DNA of 64,000 nt from Amyelois transitella (GCF_032362555.1 NC_083521.1:10081001-10145000), one strand, 5' to 3'; shown: positions 24,501 through 39,500, counted from the stretch's first letter. Made by a program: numbers and translations. Notes: a model not told the origin generated them from the letters alone.

Positions 24501-27500
24501 TTGTCTGACCTCTGCAACTTTTTGATGATCAATCACTTCACATTACCTGCGCACACGCCGCCACCAATGTACGCCGTTTCTTCTCGTCCAACTCCGCCAT
24601 CACTTGCACTAGTTTCGCGCGATCGGCTTCCACGATCTTCTTTTTGCGCATCACGTCTTGGTACTGTAAATAAATTTACATATCTATACTTAACGGAGTA
24701 AAGTTTGTTATTTTGATTGTTTGTTCGTAAACGCTACGGACCGAACCTGAAAAATTCTTTCACCGATTTAAAAATACATCGATTCATCTATAAAACGTGA
24801 TAAGAAGTTGTGTATATTCTCTCATTCCTTTTTGTTCTGGTGACGAAAATTCTCGGCGAATCATTCGTAGGTTAAACGACCATTGGCCAGTTTCAGACCT
24901 CAAAATATATCCGAATACAGAACATAACAGGCATATGTGTAGAGATGATTCAGACATTTCAAGACTGTTGGCTCTCTCTACCCCGCAAGGGATATAGACG
25001 TGACCATATGTATGTATGTATGATTCAGACTTGGTCCAGACAACAGCTGTCTTCTGCGAAATGAGCAAACGCTTTTAGTAACTGATTTTAAATTTTCGCG
25101 TTGCATTATACTATTTATAAATAACACAGGTATCAAACGCGCACGTAACATACCTTTATTTTATCTCGGACGTGTCGAATCATGTCACAATGATATGTAG
25201 TCACCGAGCGTCTATAAGCGACGATACGTCTGAGATGTATTACTTAAAAACGTTTGAAGTGTTATTAGTTAGATTTTTTTTAAGTTTAGAGATCGTATAT
25301 CTTCTTTCTCGCTCTCTCAATACATACATACAGTCACGTCTATATGCTTTGCGGGGTAGACAGAGCTACCAGTCTTGAAAAGACTGAATAGCCACGTTCA
25401 GCTATTTGGCTTTACGTTAGAATTGAGATTCAAATAGTGACAGGTTGCTAGCCCATCGCCTAAAATAGAATCGCAAGTTTGTAAGCCTATCCCTTAGTCG
25501 CCTTTTACGACATCCATGGCAAAGAGACGGAGTGGCCCTATCCTTTTTTTGTATTGATGCTGGGAACCACACGGCTCTCAATATTTCTTTGATTCCAACA
25601 TTGCTATGAATCAATGAGAATGCCCTATCAGCCAGCTCCCCACCTGCTCCTCCTCCTTGCCCAGCAGCGTGTGCGCCCTGGCGTTGAGCCCCCGCGCCAG
25701 CTTATCCCTCCGCTCGGTGAGCTGGCCCACCCGCTGCCCCGCCACGGAGGCCTGCCGGGCTTCGAAGTCGTACAGCCCGCCGGCGCAGCCGAAGTACTGG
25801 CGCTCTGATGAAATCCACGGGTTTTCGGTCTCAAGTGATTTTATCTGGATAACAAATGATTTGTTGTAGTATAAAATTTAAAGATGATATGCGAGCCAAT
25901 TGTCTGAAATCCGAGGACGCCGAAAACCGCCGGACCAAGTTGAGAGAGAAAAGTCGAAAGGTGAACCCCGGGCTCCGAAACACTTCTGTGGAAAGTGCAA
26001 CCGGGAACACTCACAGATGTGAGATGAGAAAGATAACTGCCCGTGTCGAAAAATCGAATAAAGTAATCATAAAAATCGACATCTCAATTCTATCATTAAG
26101 CCAAATAGCTAAACGTGGCCATTCAGTCTTTTCAAGCCTGTTGGCTCTGTCTACCCCGCAAAGGATATAGACGTGACCATATGTATGTAAAAATCGGCGT
26201 TTAAGAAAAAATTTAGCCTGTAGCGGGAGCGATATTTCTACTTCTATCATGACCAAACGAAGATCTAACACCAAGCTGCCTGCTGCCTGCTGCCTGAGAG
26301 AATTGCGAATACAGATTGCTACCATTTCCGATCTTTTTCATTCCGTAGACTCCTAAAACAATTTATGAAGAAGATTTATTTATTAAACTAGATAAATTAA
26401 ATGTCTCACCCTCTTATCGCAGTCGGCCGCCTCGCTCTGCAGCTGCTTGACCCTGTAGTCCAGCTCCTTGATGTTCAGCTCCAGCTCGGCGCTGCTCTTG
26501 CCCAGCTGCTCCTTCCTCTGCTGGAGGCGGGCGATGTCGCCGCTGCGGCCGGCGATCTCCGCTTTTTGCTTCTTGATGCGAGATTGAAGTTCTTTGACCG
26601 CTTTCTGGGAATCATCAATATCATCATGTAGAAAAGTCATTATCATCGTCATAATAAAATACTAAACGATGTCTGTAATAGAAAGATTTGGCATAAAAAC
26701 GATGTGGAGGATTTAATACGAATGGCTCTCTTGTTTTTTCATTACTCGACTTGACCATTCTTTTCCTGGATTCAAACAAAATTACTAGAGAATACATTGT
26801 GTCAAACTAATATTATAAATACGAAAGAAAGTATTTTATTTATTTGTTTTTACCTCATTACGCGATATCTTCTGAAGCAATCTTCTTGAAATTTTACATA
26901 TATTATTACGTTTATAATTAAAAGTCTGGAGAAGTACATAGGATTCTTTTCATACCGGTAAAAACTTAAATAAAAACCTGTCTATTTTAGAGAGTGGCGC
27001 ATTAAATTCGCGGGTATGTCTTAGAGTCTAATGAATCATATAGATGGCGCTTTATCCGCACGGGCGTAGTTGCGGGTAAGAGTTAGTATATAAGATATAC
27101 TAGCTGTGCCCGCGCCTTCGTCCGCGTGGAAAACTTATTTCGGACATCATTGTAGCTCTCAAGGATGAATATTTCCCCCGTTTTTTTTCACATTTTCTAT
27201 TATTTCTTTGCTCCTAATAGTTGCAGCGTCATGTTATATAGCCTAAAGCCTTCCTCGATAAATGATCTATTCAACACAAAATAATTTTTTCAATTCGAAC
27301 CAGTAGATCCTGAGATTAGCGCGTTCAAACAAACAAACAAACTCTTCAGCTTTACAATATTAGTATATATATAAATATGAATACCTCAGCAGCGGAATGT
27401 TCTGCGGTACATTGGTCCATGGTGTCCCTCAGCGCTACAGCGGCCAGCGCGGTCTGGTCCAGGGCGGCGCGGCTGTTGGCCACGGCTTGCTCCAGCTCGC

Positions 27501-30500
27501 CAACTTCCAACTTCAGCGTCTCAAACTCCTGTTCTCTCTGCTTCCACGAAGTGCTGTGCTTCTCTGCGTCTTTCTTCGCTTTCTTTAACGTCTCTTCTGC
27601 TTTTTTGAACTCTCTGAAAGAGATAAGTAGATGAATTTAGTAGCGTGCTGCTGAAAACAATCGTGCATCATCAATACAGGCCAGAATAACATGTGAAAAC
27701 ATAATATTAATTTTAATAAATATTCTATGAGCCTTTCAACATTTGGTTTTTAGTCGTGCAAGAGTTTCATTTCAAACAGGATAAATTCCAGTAAACGTAA
27801 TGTTACTGAACCCTGAAGGCTTGTTCCCTTGGCATACTGTATGTATGTCCCTTATTTCTTTAACTTTTAGCTCTAACTCATTAGCCTTAGCAGCGGTTTC
27901 CTTCTGGACTAATTGGTCTACACACAACTTATAGAGCCATAAAAACCTATAATTTCATGTATACCTGTCCTTCATATTCAACACCAACTCCTTAGTGGTT
28001 TCCTTCTGCACTTGCTGATCCCTGGCGACGGTTTCTGTCAGTTCCTGGAGTCGAATCCCAAAGACCTTTAAATTTTACCTACCTCTCTCTATGCCCCTTG
28101 ATATCTTTAACTTTCAGCTCCAACTCCTTAGCCTTGGCAGCGGTCTCCTTCTGCACCTGCTGGTCCCTGGTCACGGTTTCCGTCAGCTCCTGGAGTCGCG
28201 TCCTGAGCGTTTCGATCTCGCCGTGTAACTGTGCGTGGGAGGTTGTCGCGAGACGAGCCTTTATCACTTCTAGCTCGTGACTCATTATCTCGTATCTGGA
28301 AATTGAAATATAAATAAAGTTGTATACAATAAGAATAGCTAGCAACCACTGTTACTGTCACTATTGGAATTTCAATTCCATCATTAAATGAAACAGCTGA
28401 ACGTAGCCATTCAGTCTTTACAAGACTGTCAACTCTGTCTACCTCGAGAAGACGTGATTACATCTATGTATGTACAATAAAAATTCAAAGAAGAAAGAAT
28501 TTAAACAGAAAAGTAAACAGTTAAGTAAAATAATGACTCTATGATCTGTCACTATGATTTAATTTTGGGCCTGGTTCCCCGCAATGATTAGCCGGGCTTC
28601 GTGTAAAAACCTGACTCACCCAAGGATCAAGATCAAAATTCGCTCCCCGGGCCTCTCCAGGGAGGTTCAGATGAACTGTAACGTGAAGCTATGTACGTGG
28701 TATGTCATACTTGTGGTGCGTAGCCGCATAGCTGTCGGCGGCGTGCTGCGCGGCGGCGAGCGCGGCCGCGTCCCGCTCCAGGCGCCGCTCGGCCGCCGCC
28801 AGCTGCTGCTCGGCCGCGCGCAGCTGCTGCAGCTGCACCAGCACCGACCCGCCCTGGACGGCCAATGTATGGTTATAGCGAATTCGGTCAGATTCGATAA
28901 GTAGAAGATTAAATGAATTAATTAATATCATTTATAAATAGTTTGTTGAGTTCGTTTATACAGAGAGATTCGCTTCGGAGAGGTGAGAACGATGATAGAA
29001 TTGACTGACTGATACTACAACCCTAAATAGTGGACCATTCTGGTTTAAATTTGGCCCGCAAATAATACCTGTGATGGTAAGCATTCGCTAAGAAAGGATT
29101 TTTGATCTGGAATTCCCGCGAAAATTGATTTAAGCGGGAATTTTGTTTCACGCGGGCGGTTTCATGAAATATATACAAAAATCCCTTTGTCCAGGTCACG
29201 AAGGTCACGCGGCGCGCCGTGGCCATGTATTGTCAGAACAAGCAGTACATATAACCGGTGAGCACTGACCTTCCCCCTGGCGCCCCCGGACAGAGTCCCG
29301 GCGGGGTCGCACACGTCCCCGTCCAGCGTGACAGCGCGGCGCCGCACCCGCGGGTGGAAGGTCACGCGGCGCGCCGTGGCCATGTATTGTCAGAACAAGC
29401 AGTACATATAACCGGTGAGCACTGACCTTCCCCCTGGCGCCCCCGGACAGAGTCCCGGCGGGGTCGCACACGTCCCCGTCCAGCGTGACAGCGCGGCGCC
29501 GCACCCGCGGGTGGAAGGTCACGCGGCGCGCCGTGGCCATGTATTGTCAGAACAAGCAGTACATATAACCGGTGAGCACTGACCTTCCCCCTGGCGCCCC
29601 CGGACAGAGTCCCGGCGGGGTCGCACACGTCCCCGTCCAGCGTGACAGCGCGGCGCCGCACCCGCGGGTGGAAGGTCACGCGGCGCGCCGTGGCCATGTA
29701 TTGTCAGAACAAGCAGTACATATAACCGGTGAGCACTGACCTTCCCCCTGGCGCCCCCGGACAGAGTCCCGGCGGGGTCGCACACGTCCCCGTCCAGCGT
29801 GACAGCGCGGCGCCGCACCCGCGGGTGGAAGGTCACGCGGCGCGCCGTGGCCATGTATTGTCAGAACAAGCAGTACATATAACCGGTGAGCACTGACCTT
29901 CCCCCTGGCGCCCCCGGACAGAGTCCCGGCGGGGTCGCACACGTCCCCGTCCAGCGTGACAGCGCGGCGCCGCACCCGCGGGTGGAAGGTCACGCGGCGC
30001 GCCGTGGCCATGTATTGTCAGAACAAGCAGTACATATAACCGGTGAGCACTGACCTTCCCCCTGGCGCCCCCGGACAGAGTCCCGGCGGGGTCGCACACG
30101 TCCCCGTCCAGCGTGACAGCGCGGCGCCGCACCCGCGGGTGGAAGGTCACGCGGCGCGCCGTGGCCATGTATTGTCAGAACAAGCAGTACATATAACCGG
30201 TGAGCACTGACCTTCCCCCTGGCGCCCCCGGACAGAGTCCCGGCGGGGTCGCACACGTCCCCGTCCAGCGTGACAGCGCGGCGCCGCACCCGCGGGTGGA
30301 AGGTCACGCGGCGCGCCGTGGCCATGTATTGTCAGAACAAGCAGTACATATAACCGGTGAGCACTGACCTTCCCCCTGGCGCCCCCGGACAGAGTCCCGG
30401 CGGGGTCGCACACGTCCCCGTCCAGCGTGACAGCGCGGCGCCGCACCCGCGGGTGGAAGGTCACGCGGCGCGCCGTGGCCATGTATTGTCAGAACAAGCA

Positions 30501-33500
30501 GTACATATAACCGGTGAGCACTGACCTTCCCCCTGGCGCCCCCGGACAGAGTCCCGGCGGGGTCGCACACGTCCCCGTCCAGCGTGACAGCGCGGCGCCG
30601 CACCCGCGGGTGGAAGGTCACGCGGCGCGCCGTGGCCATGTCGCGGCACACCAGCGTGCTGCCGAACACCCACTGCATGGCGCGGCTGCACGACAACATC
30701 ACACATACATACAGGGTGACTTTTAATTCAACTGCATAAATTTAACTGTTAAGTGTACTCAGCTAAAGGATATTTAAAAACGTTAAAAGAAAAATATCAG
30801 TTCATATTTCAGAAAGTACGAAAAAAATAAATGTATCGAAATCCACGATCCTAAATACGTTATATCACCCCGGCCGGCGGAAAAGCGACGCGTAAGATTC
30901 AGAGGTCAACGACACAATTCATTCAGCTGAGCGATCTCGACAACTCTGTATTTTACTTGATCTTGATACTAGAAAAATAATTTATTTTTCAGACATTTAT
31001 TTACATGTTTAGTTTTAATTTCTTTTTGTAGTATTTATGGTCTTTAATAAAGCGTGTGACTATTTTTGAGGGTTTTTTAAATGTGCAAATGATGACGTTT
31101 AATTTAAATAAAAATAGGCTCAAACAGCTCAGATGCATGGGCATAGTCTATGTTTAAAAGGATGCAGTTGTTTTAAATGTCACCCTGTATATCAAAATAT
31201 AAAATACATATTTTTAACTATCATGTCGACTTATCTCTCATAAACTTTAGAATCACCTGACGTGTGGCGGGTAGGATATGAGGTCCAAGGCCAGCTGCAC
31301 GTTGTCCGCGCCTCCTCCCACGTCCTGCGCCAGTTCGAGCGTCTGTCTGTCTATGACTTGGCCGCTGATCTTGTTCAAAGGTATTATTGTGGTGCGGGAT
31401 TGGAGGTTGCCTTTCTGCAGCAGCAGCTTGCTGGTCACATCAGTGTCCACCACCACGTTGTAAAGCTGGGGGAATTAAATGCGGTTGAATTATTGAATTA
31501 CATTGTATGCTTATTTCAAAACTGTAAAAGTTGAGCTATTTGACAAGTTTTTAAAAACCAGTTCATATTTTTTAGTAGGAGTAAAAAATCTATAATATAA
31601 AAATGAATCGCAGAATGTGTTGGTAAGCGCATAACTCAACAAAGCCTGGACCAATTTGGCCAATTCTTTTTTTTAAATGTTCGTTGAAGTTCGAGGATGG
31701 TTTTTACGAGGAGAAGAACTATAATTATTGCCGGAAAACCCCTAAAAACAGTCCCAAAAGTTTTCTAACTATAACGTAGAGTCAATATGAGCTTTATAGC
31801 TTTTGTACAAAGTTCACTGTTGTCTATCAACGTAGGTGTGTTCAAAACGTCATAATATTTAAATGCACTTTATTATCGCTGTACAAAATTCAAATTCAAT
31901 CATATTTAAATTTCAAATTTAAATTTTTTGCCCGATTATAAAATAGGCAAGAACAAAATACAGCTACATTACAAATATTTTTGACGGAACGAAGTCTGTC
32001 GGGTCCGCTAGTAATTAATAAAAGTTGTATGTTTTAATTGTGGTACATTATTGCTGGAAAAAATCAAATATAAAAATTAATATATCAATAGCGCGCAAAA
32101 AAAAATCGGAATTATTCTTGATAAATAATCCGACCATGATTGTGTCGAATTTGGGCAGGTTTCTGCTGTCTGCTTTTACAAAATCGTTGTCCAAGGCAAA
32201 TGTGTTTGACAGACTTGGTAAAATATTATAATTAAATCACACAAAAACAATGTAAAGCAGTTTCGAAGGCTATTACTATACTAATATTATAAAGCTGAAG
32301 AGTTTGTTTTGTTTGTTTGTTTGTTTGTTTGTTTAAACGCGCTAATCTCAGAAACTACTGAACCGATTTGAATAATTCTTTCACTGTTAGATAGTCTATT
32401 TATCGAGGAAGGCTATAGGCTACATTTTATCCCGGATTTCCTATGGGAAACGTCAACAATGCAGGTGAAAGTTGAATGAGTCTGCCATCTGCGAGCTTTC
32501 CACGCGAACGCTGCGCAAACCAACAAAGATATAGTAAAACAATGTACTAAAGATGTGAAGTACTCATTTTTTGCCACAAAAAAGTCCGCGAGAGCATACA
32601 TCTATCTCTTAAGGTTTACTTACAATAACCACTTTTATGTTCATTTTTTTAGATTATTTTATTTAAGATTAAGTTATTTTGAAACCAGTTTTCTTTAATT
32701 CAGCATTCATCCTTATCCAAATAAATATGTTTATTACTTTCGGCTTTTCATGTAGACTATAATTGCCATTTACAGTATATAAATCAGACGAATAGGTTTT
32801 GAGATATAGTCGTTATAAGCTATTTGCAGCGAAACATTTAATACGGCGAACCAGGAGGATGTTTTTTTTTAGGAGGAGGATGTTTGCAAAAATAAATATG
32901 ATGCCCAAAATAACTATTCCACGCGGACGAAGTCGCGGGCACAGCTAGTCCTCTAATAACACCAGTAGGCGCAAGTAGGCAAATGTCAAGTTTAAGAGCA
33001 AGTGACGTCATCATCTATCCGACCAATCAAGAGCGTTTTGTGTCACGTGACAAACGTTTAAAAACGTGCATTTTTTATAAATAATCATTGTTAATAAATA
33101 ATCATTTTTAAACTCATAATAAATACTGATGACAGTAGTTAACACTATATTTTTCACATTGTCAAATAGCCTATTGCATTCAATAATACAATAGGCTATT
33201 TGACAAAGTGAATAAGAAATGATCGAGTTCCAAACATACATACAACAAAATTTCGTCCACAGTTGATTGGTAGTAAAAGTAAACAATTAATTGATTTATG
33301 TAATTTTAATATTGATCTAAAAAGAATTCAAAGTCACATGTGGTATTGACCACTCAATCTCAATTCTATCAATAAGAATGTGGCCTATCTATATATACAT
33401 AAGTCTTTTCAAGACTGTGGGCTCTGTGTTCCTCGCTAGGGATATAGACACATGACTATATGTGTGTATACATGAAAGATATAATAACATTATTATACCT

Positions 33501-36500
33501 TGCCACCGGCAGCGGTTTCCAAAGCAGTGCAGTAGACGGGATCTTTAACGTCGATCAGCCTACAAATAGTGCCTGTAAGTAAGTGTAATACATATATTAT
33601 TTAATTCCGATGTCATAAATAAAACGAACGAGTCAACAGTTTAGAATGAAATCTGGAACACGATAAACTACATAATAAATTTAAAATGAGCCTTTATATA
33701 GTCAAATTAATATTAATTCACGACGCATTGTTGCCGCACTGTGCCTTCTAACTATCTCACTCACTCTATACAATATATTCTAGAATAGAGTGAGTGTATT
33801 ATCTATACATATAATAAATCTGTAGAAAGGTCAATTCTGTACATTGAAAATATTGAAAAAATAAATAGCAGGGGGTGTTACTGGATCGATACCAAACACA
33901 AAAATGTGATTAAAAAAATTTTTGTCTGTCTGTCTGTATGTTCAGGCATCACGTGAAAACTAACGGTTCGATTTTGATGAAACTTGGTATAATTATACCT
34001 TATTATCCTGGGCGTAAAATAGGATACTTTTTATCCCGAAAAAATACGAAGAAAAAAAAATCTTAATTTTTCAGTTTATCCATAGACGTTGTTCTGTAGA
34101 ACCGCGAACACACGTTGCGTTACCCGCAGTGGATTTAGCGCCGTAACCTGTAGCGCCTAAAGTCGGCTTTGGCTTGAACCGTTTGCTGCACAAGCGGGCC
34201 GCTACTAATAACTATGAAAAAAATACTACATAGCTACATTAATTCCCATCAAGCTGAAAATGAGTATAATTATTTAAAACACAATCAAAAGCATTATTTC
34301 AAAATTCCCCATGATTCCGGTTTAAGGAAAAAAATTTACTCACGGTCAAAGGTAAAAAATGGGTGTATCGCAATTTTCTTTAAAACGGTAAGTTTTTCAA
34401 ATCGGAAAATTACCTCAGACATAAATTGTAGATCATAAAGTTATCTATAAAAAAAAGGTATCAATAATTTTTTTCAACAAAGCTACCGTTTCTGTGATAT
34501 AACGATGCAAAAAGTTGCAAGCGTCATAATATGCATCCGTTTCCTTGCCACCTCTGAGGTAGTGTACTATTAGCGCGTTTTTTTTTTTTACATTTTTATT
34601 ATTAAACTTGAAAAAGTCTGAAATAGGTTAGAATAAACACGTGTTTTCACTACGCAGTGGCACTCAAGACTAACTTTCGTATTTATTATTTAAAAAAGAA
34701 ATAGAATAACCCTAAGTGAAGAAAATCATCTTAGGACAATAATAGAGGTTACAATTATCAAATTCAATGCAATAATCAAATTAAAACTAAAGCTACTTCT
34801 AAAAAGAAGAAAAAAAGATGACTACAAACTAAAATTTAATTTATAAATTGTACAGTTCTTGCATAGCATCAACATGCGGGAATGTGCCCAGAAGGCTGGC
34901 AGCATTGCCAATTCGAATGGCAATGCTGTTTCTCTGAGCCAGATAATTTCCAGCCCTCCGGTCAAGAGATACCTCAATCAGCTTTTTCGACAATTGTCGG
35001 AAAAGCTGATGGGCAGATAGGCCCCCCGGTCCCAGAGTTTCTACCCCAAAAGGTTCAAAAGTATATAGGTAAGATATTACCGATAACTACATACATACAT
35101 ACATACATAAAATCACGACTCTTTCCCGGAGGGGTAGGCAGAGACTACCTCTTTCCACTTGCCACGATCCCTGCATACTTCCTTTGCTTCATCTACATTC
35201 ATAACTCTCTTCATGCAAGGTCGGCGGTTTCGGGTACTTTTGACCTGACCCTTTACCAGGACGTCCTTAATTTGATCAAGATATGTTCGTCTAGGTCTTC
35301 CCACCCCGACCTTTCCCTCCACACTCTCCATGTATATCTGCTTAGTCAACCTGTTTTCATTCATCCTCTCCACATGACCGAACCATCTCAACATACCCTT
35401 TTCTATTCCTGTAACTACATCTTCTTTCACATCACAACATTCCCTTATCACACTGTTCCTTATCCGGTCACTCAATTTCACACCCAACATACTCCTTAAC
35501 GCTCTCATTTCCACTGCATTTATTCTGCTTTCGTGCTTCTTTTGCCATACCCAACTTTCACTCCCATACATTAATGTCGGGACCAACACGCCCCTGTGCA
35601 CAGCCAGTCGAGCCTTTTTGGATAGTTTCTGACTGCTCATAAAGGCATGCAAAGCTCCATTCACCATGTTCCCCGCGTTCACTCTCCTTTCAATATCACT
35701 ATCACACTTGCCATCTGATGTAAACTTTGATCCCGATAACTACATATTTGCGCCTTTTGAGGTTTTTTGCCTCATTTGAACGGCCTTAGATTTAGTAACC
35801 TGAAGATGACACGGCGCAAGTGTGTCGACACAAGTAGCATCCCACACCAAAGGCCGCCCCAATCTCCAGGGTACCAAAGTCATACCATCCGGTCTCTTGG
35901 CATCATCCCGAGCCAGACCGTTTGGTTCTAGGAGGATTATATCATTTAGGGCGGCACGGCGCCCTAAACGGCCGGCACTCCTAGGACATGAGAGGCCGTG
36001 GTGTCCATAGCCGACAACGGCATCCCCGCAAGGACAACTATTATTAAAGACTAACGGTATTTCATGTGTTGAGCATTCTGAGATAAAGCAGCTATACGAC
36101 CCTAGCCACGTACACAATTAAACAGAGAGACAGATGTTGTCTCAAGGTTTCACTACAGTATAAATGAAGGGACTGGGTTTCATTATACTAATGTATATTT
36201 TATATTTTGAATTCAAGTTAAAATTACCGACAGAACAATATTTTTACTTATATTACTGCTACATAGAGTATATACGAGACGTGCTTATGCATATTATGAC
36301 GCTTGCAACTTTTTGCATCGTAATATCTCAGAAACGGTAGCTTTATTGAAAAAAATATTGATTCCTTTTTATAGATATCTTTATGATCTACAATCTATGT
36401 CTGAGGTAATTTTCCTATAAAACTTACCGTTTTGAAGAAAATCGTGAAAAATCCCATTTTCTTACCTTAGACCTTGGGTAATTTTTTTCCTTAAACCGGA

Positions 36501-39500
36501 ATCATGGGGAATTTTGAAATAATGCTTTTGATTGTGTTTTAAACAATTATACTCATTTTCAGCTTGCTGGAAATTAATGTAGCTTCATTCGTATTTTTTG
36601 GTCTAAATTGACCGGACTGAAAATAAAATGGAGAAATAAACCATCTACGCGAAGACCGACATCCGCGCGGACGGAGTCGCGGGGGAAAGCTAGTTCTAGC
36701 TATAGCTAGACTGATAGCTGAAACGGAAGACCGATCGAAGTTGTGTTGTACTGGAAGTCACAACGTTGCATCATCTCCGACAGTTTCTCCACCACATCCC
36801 ATTGTTGCTGCACTGTGCCTTATAACTATCTCACTCACTCTGTACAGTTACCTGAGACGGAAGACGGATCGAAGTTGTGTTGCGGCGGCGTGTACTGAAA
36901 GTCGCAACGTTGCAACCTCGCCGACAGTCCGTCCACCATATCGCGCTGTTGCCGCACTGTGCCTTGTAACTCTCGCACTGATCGCTTCAACTCTGCGTTT
37001 TGTTCTTCGCTGAACTTCATTTGGGAGAGTTCCGCCTGTGAAGTTACAACGATAAAATTTAATGTAAAGATTCATGGTGTGCCGTGTGTTTTCTATTGGT
37101 GCCGAGTAATTCCCGGGACCGATGGCACCATGTATTATAAAATGCTTATCAAGCAAAACAACTTTTGCTAAGGCGTTATTATAATTGGAAGGTCAATATA
37201 TTATAAAATAAGGCAATTATATGGCCATTAACCATACGGCGGCAAATATATCATAGCTTGTATATATATATATATATGTGGGTTGTGAACATTTTTTATT
37301 TAAATTGTTTCGTTATTTTAAGTTATTGTTAGGACTGGCACTTTTTATTTTAGAAGAGTAAATTGATGTAAAATGTCAAAGAAAAAGGATTAGACTTTGA
37401 AGTTTGGAAGATGAAAAAACCTATTAAAGAAACTGAAGGAAATATTTGTTTTACTATATCCAACTGAGTAATCCCACAACTTTTTTGGGGGCTCGTCCGG
37501 GATGGTGCTCAATATTGTGGTGGTCAATATTGGATTGAAGTGAAACAACACGACTGAAGACGAAAAATCAAGACGACTATTTAAGAAGGCAAGTATTAAG
37601 GGAGAAAGCTAAAGAGTCTATAAGGAAAATACAAGAAGAGAATGTGAAGTACTACGATCGGAAGAGAAAAGAGGCTTTTTCTTATGATATTGGAGATTTA
37701 GTAGCGATCAAGAAGACACAGTTCTCACAAGGGAGTAAACTGTATCCTAAGTTTCTAGGACCCTACGAAGTCACCGAAAAGAAACGTAACGACAGATACG
37801 TACTAAATAAAATAGGAACGGCCGAAGGCCCTATTAAGACAACTAGTTCTGCAGATTACATGAAGCCTTGGGTCTCCTCGGAAGATAGTATTTCATCTGG
37901 GACAGATGAATAGTCAGGACGGCCGTGTGGGTTGTGAACATTTTTTATTTAAATTGTTTCGTTATTTTAAGTTATTGTTAGGACTGGCACTTTTTATTTT
38001 AGAAGAGTAAATTGATGTAAAATGTCAAAGAAAAAGGATTAGACTTTGAAGTTTGGAAGATGAAAAAACCTATTAAAGAAACTGAAGGAAATATTTGTTT
38101 TACTATATCCAACTGAGTAATCCCACATATATATAGCTTATCAATTATCAATTCGCTGCTGCCTTCCTTTCTAATAGTGACCATTAGGCTCTGAGCGATC
38201 CTGATACCATTACGGGGCTAAAGATTAGGAATTATAAGGACATTAACCCTATGATGGTATATATTCACCTGTAGTTTATCCACTTGTTGCTGCTGCCTGC
38301 CAATAGCGTCCTGGTCCTGCTGGAACTGCGCGCTGCTGGCCGTGAACTCCCGTTCCAGGGTCTTGAGGCGGTCCGCCGCATGCTTCTTCTCCATCATGCT
38401 CTGAGAGATCCGGGTGGAGGCCTCTGAGGCCTCCGCTTTGGCGGCTGTAAGATTGTAAGACGATATTCGTGAATACGATTCGTTTCTATGAATTTGTAAG
38501 TGATAATAATATGAACATTTAAGTGACCGGTGAGAAGGCGATTGACAGAAGTAATTGGAAAAAAACTTACGTACAGTGCCGACCCCATGTAGAAAGTGGG
38601 AAAAGGTAATGACAAAGAATAATATGAACATTTAACAGAACTACAATTTTTATGAACAAGTTGAGATCTGGGGACACGGGATTTCCTCCCCCCATTTTTC
38701 GAATGGTTTCGTCGTTGGTGGTGCCGTGTGGTTTCCGGCACCAATATAAAAAAGAATAGGAAAGAGATGGAGTGGATCATCTCTTTCCCATGAATGTCGT
38801 AAAAGGCAACTAAAGGATAGGCTTATTAACTTAGCCTAGCCTCTTTCCCGTAGTGGTTAGATAGAGACTGCATTTTTCTACTTGCGACGATCCCTGCATA
38901 CTCTTTTTGCTTCATTGACATTCATCATAACTCTTTTCATGCAAGCTATAATCCACACCTTATTTCATGTATACTTGAATGAATGTTTCTATTTTCACCA
39001 ACAATTTAAAAATGTGCTGGATATCATCAATTCATTTTAAATAGTTTTTGGAACAACTTAAAACCTACATAGGGAATATAATTTTACTCTTTCGCTTAAA
39101 CAAAGCCAAAGTCTTATAAAAAACCAATAGCTTTTAAAAACACCTCACCCATGAGCTGGTCCTGCAGCGATTCAGAAGCTCCCTCAAGCCCCGAGCTGAC
39201 CGCCAGGAACTTCTGCTGGGCTTCAGCTAGCGCTTGCTCGCTGTTCTCACTCGCCGTTCGCAAACTTTCGAACGTTGACGACACCTAGGACAAATAATTT
39301 ATACATACATACAAATGATCACATTTATATTCCTTGCAGGTAGAGAGCCAACAGTCTTGAAAGACTTATAGGCGACGTTCAGCTGTATGGCTTTATGATG
39401 GAATTGAGATTCAGATAGGGTTGCTATCTCTAAAATTTGGAAAACCGGACAAGACGCGTGAAAACCCTGGATTTTAGAGTCCGAAAGCCGGACATGTTAA

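Larger units (their letters stand above)
34238..36590. mobile_element. Composite element with about 300-bp inverted arms
   Basis: The left arm (about 34238-34535) and right arm (about 36283-36590) are inverted repeats of each other with few differences; for example 'ccccatgattccggtttaag' on the left pairs with its complement near 36500. Between them lies a decayed retroelement coding remnant on the minus strand, itself split by a truncated LINE. The whole nest is in the SMC2 intron between exons 10 and 11. Which superfamily the arms belong to is unclear. Confidence 0.75.

Noticed and set aside
29205..30702. Nine overlapping 111-132 aa reading frames of the same protein
   Set aside because: They are the 157-bp exon array read across unit junctions; only the first 38 codons of each are real SMC2 sequence, and none has its own promoter or acceptor.
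35113..35682. 189-aa host gene
   Set aside because: Nearly identical to the C-terminus of the LINE protein at 51354-54464, and flanked by a target-site duplication.
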